Source: Saprospiraceae bacterium (GTDB lineage Bacteria; Bacteroidota; Bacteroidia; Chitinophagales; Saprospiraceae). From it: a DNA stretch of 64,000 nucleotides. Shown piece after piece: positions 63,324 to 64,000 of the stretch. Under the pieces are notes generated by a model, which was given only the letters and a program-made list of their open reading frames with translations, did no database searches and had not been told where the DNA came from. Position 1 is the stretch's first letter. The number at the start of each line of letters is the position of its first letter. The stretch is taken from the NCBI GenBank assembly GCA_016714445.1, contig JADJNF010000008.1:744001-808000 (forward strand), given 5' to 3'. The translations under genes and the position numbers were made by a program.

Positions 63324-64000
63324 TTATCGTAAGATTTTGTAATACCACTTTTTTATTAATTCCGGTTTTGTTCGTAACAAAAATAGAATAAAAGCCATTA
63401 AATTGGCAGTATTTACTCTTAGCCATGAATTTTGAAAATATTTTCGGGATGAAACAATTGCTGGTTTCTGTATTATATCGTATGGTTTATTGAGTTGCTT
63501 AAATCTTCTTACAAAATCAAAATCTTCCATGATCGTAAATTTTTCATCATATCCACCCATATCCATAAATAATGATCTGGTCATAAAATGAATCTGATCA
63601 CCTCCACCTGCAAAAACACCTTTACGGCCTGTAAAACCAGCATTTATTTCCAGCATGAATGAAGAAGGGACAAATTGATAAGCAAAAAAGCCAAAATCAT
63701 TTCCTTTTAAGATAGAATCTCTGATATCTTCAGCAAATGATACCGGAGGTTTGACATCTGCGTGCAAAAAAACAAGAATATCACCTGTTGCGATCTTGGC
63801 ACCAAGATTCATCTGTGCTGCTCTACCCATCACACCTGTTTGAAAATAAATATATGGAAACCCAATGGACGAAGTGCTGTCTTTGGCAAGTATGCTGTCA
63901 GCAACTATAATTTCTACATTATTTTTTATAGATTCCTTAAAAAAGGGTACAAGGCTGATAAGATTTTGATATTCATTTAGAGTGGGAATGATGACGGATA
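63324..64000 (-). CDS. Glycosyltransferase family 2, TIGR04283-like (5' end outside window)
   Basis: The minus-strand frame runs from 63324 to the right edge without a stop; a nominal GTG at 63833 is internal. The N-terminal part at the edge reads SVIIPTLNEYQNLISLVPFF, then IIVADSILAKDST and GVMGRAAQMNLGAKIATGDILVFLHADVKPP. The GRAxQMNxGA...LFLHAD block is characteristic of the TIGR04283 family, found in arsenosugar and other pathways. Where family members usually have DGGSTD, this has a longer ADSILAKDST. A C-terminal membrane helix (LMAFILFLL) and a basic tail follow. The sugar donor is unknown. Confidence 0.85.
   Translation of the reverse strand, partial: SVIIPTLNEYQNLISLVPFFKESIKNNVEIIVADSILAKDSTSSIGFPYIYFQTGVMGRAAQMNLGAKIATGDILVFLHADVKPPVSFAEDIRDSILKGNDFGFFAYQFVPSSFMLEINAGFTGRKGVFAGGGDQIHFMTRSLFMDMGGYDEKFTIMEDFDFVRRFKQLNKPYDIIQKPAIVSSRKYFQNSWLRVNTANLMAFILFLLRTKPELIKKWYYKILR

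Noticed and set aside
1..64000. CRISPR arrays, prophage, transposase genes, rRNA or tRNA genes
   Set aside because: No regularly spaced repeats, phage structural proteins, transposases or RNA gene signatures were seen by eye; a covariance-model scan would settle the RNA question.

Overview
The window looks like a chromosomal segment of a Bacteroidota bacterium, possibly of the Saprospiria/Cytophagia type, though the rank below phylum is inferred. Supporting signs are AT-rich DNA, the absence of a consistent Shine-Dalgarno signal, and several copies of the Bacteroidota -7 promoter element TAnnTTTG; at gyrB it is paired with a TTTG -33 box. A very large SprB-repeat surface protein also ends in a type-B type IX secretion (T9SS) sorting domain, and the housekeeping sets are phylum-typical. 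No rRNA, tRNA, CRISPR array, phage or insertion sequence was seen.

Layout. 1-8641: a truncated NhaC antiporter, then an RND efflux operon (adaptor, permease, TolC-like channel) running on into a hypothetical gene and a MOSC protein, then OsmC. 8773-9659: a family 2 glycosyltransferase split by a frameshift. 9937-15091: a cyanophycin gene set with synthetase, isoaspartyl peptidase and, on the other strand, cyanophycinase. 15406-20384: a small membrane protein, an SGNH/MBOAT O-acylation pair, and a phosphotransferase/acyl-CoA dehydrogenase pair resembling the two halves of ACAD10/11. 20650-27384: M20 peptidase, enoyl-CoA hydratase, an unusual thioredoxin-like repeat protein, PaaZ and a small lipoprotein. 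27385-28119: a non-coding stretch with a GC-rich MITE-like element and the ahcY terminator. 28120-34451: AhcY, phosphosugar isomerase, a beta-CASP nuclease, a flavin reductase, a phosphoesterase and a TlpA-like thioredoxin. 34536-38068: grpE-dnaJ-rlmD-hypothetical. 38309-42052: the SprB-repeat/T9SS protein. 42226-50671: gyrB, then a tight run of hypothetical-mutL-rhomboid-rhomboid-endonuclease/phosphatase-nadA-GNAT. 50724-52766: transketolase. 52984-58360: rimP-nusA-infB and a TIGR02757-type gene behind an attenuator-like hairpin. 58481-61702: arginine decarboxylase, a deoxyhypusine-synthase-like protein and a creatininase-family gene interrupted by an amber codon. 61836-64000: a GH13 lipoprotein and a truncated glycosyltransferase.

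Functional picture. The most distinctive chemistry concerns arginine and nitrogen. Cyanophycin (arginine-aspartate polymer) synthesis and breakdown sit about 45 kb from an arginine decarboxylase/DHS-like cluster that would turn arginine towards polyamines. A second theme is acyl-CoA catabolism (ACAD10/11-like pair, enoyl-CoA hydratase, PaaZ). A third is envelope work: RND efflux, polysaccharide O-acylation, T9SS adhesin and rhomboids. Two genes look broken (the glycosyltransferase and the creatininase). A perfect 22-bp inverted repeat inside a coding region is the oddest DNA feature.
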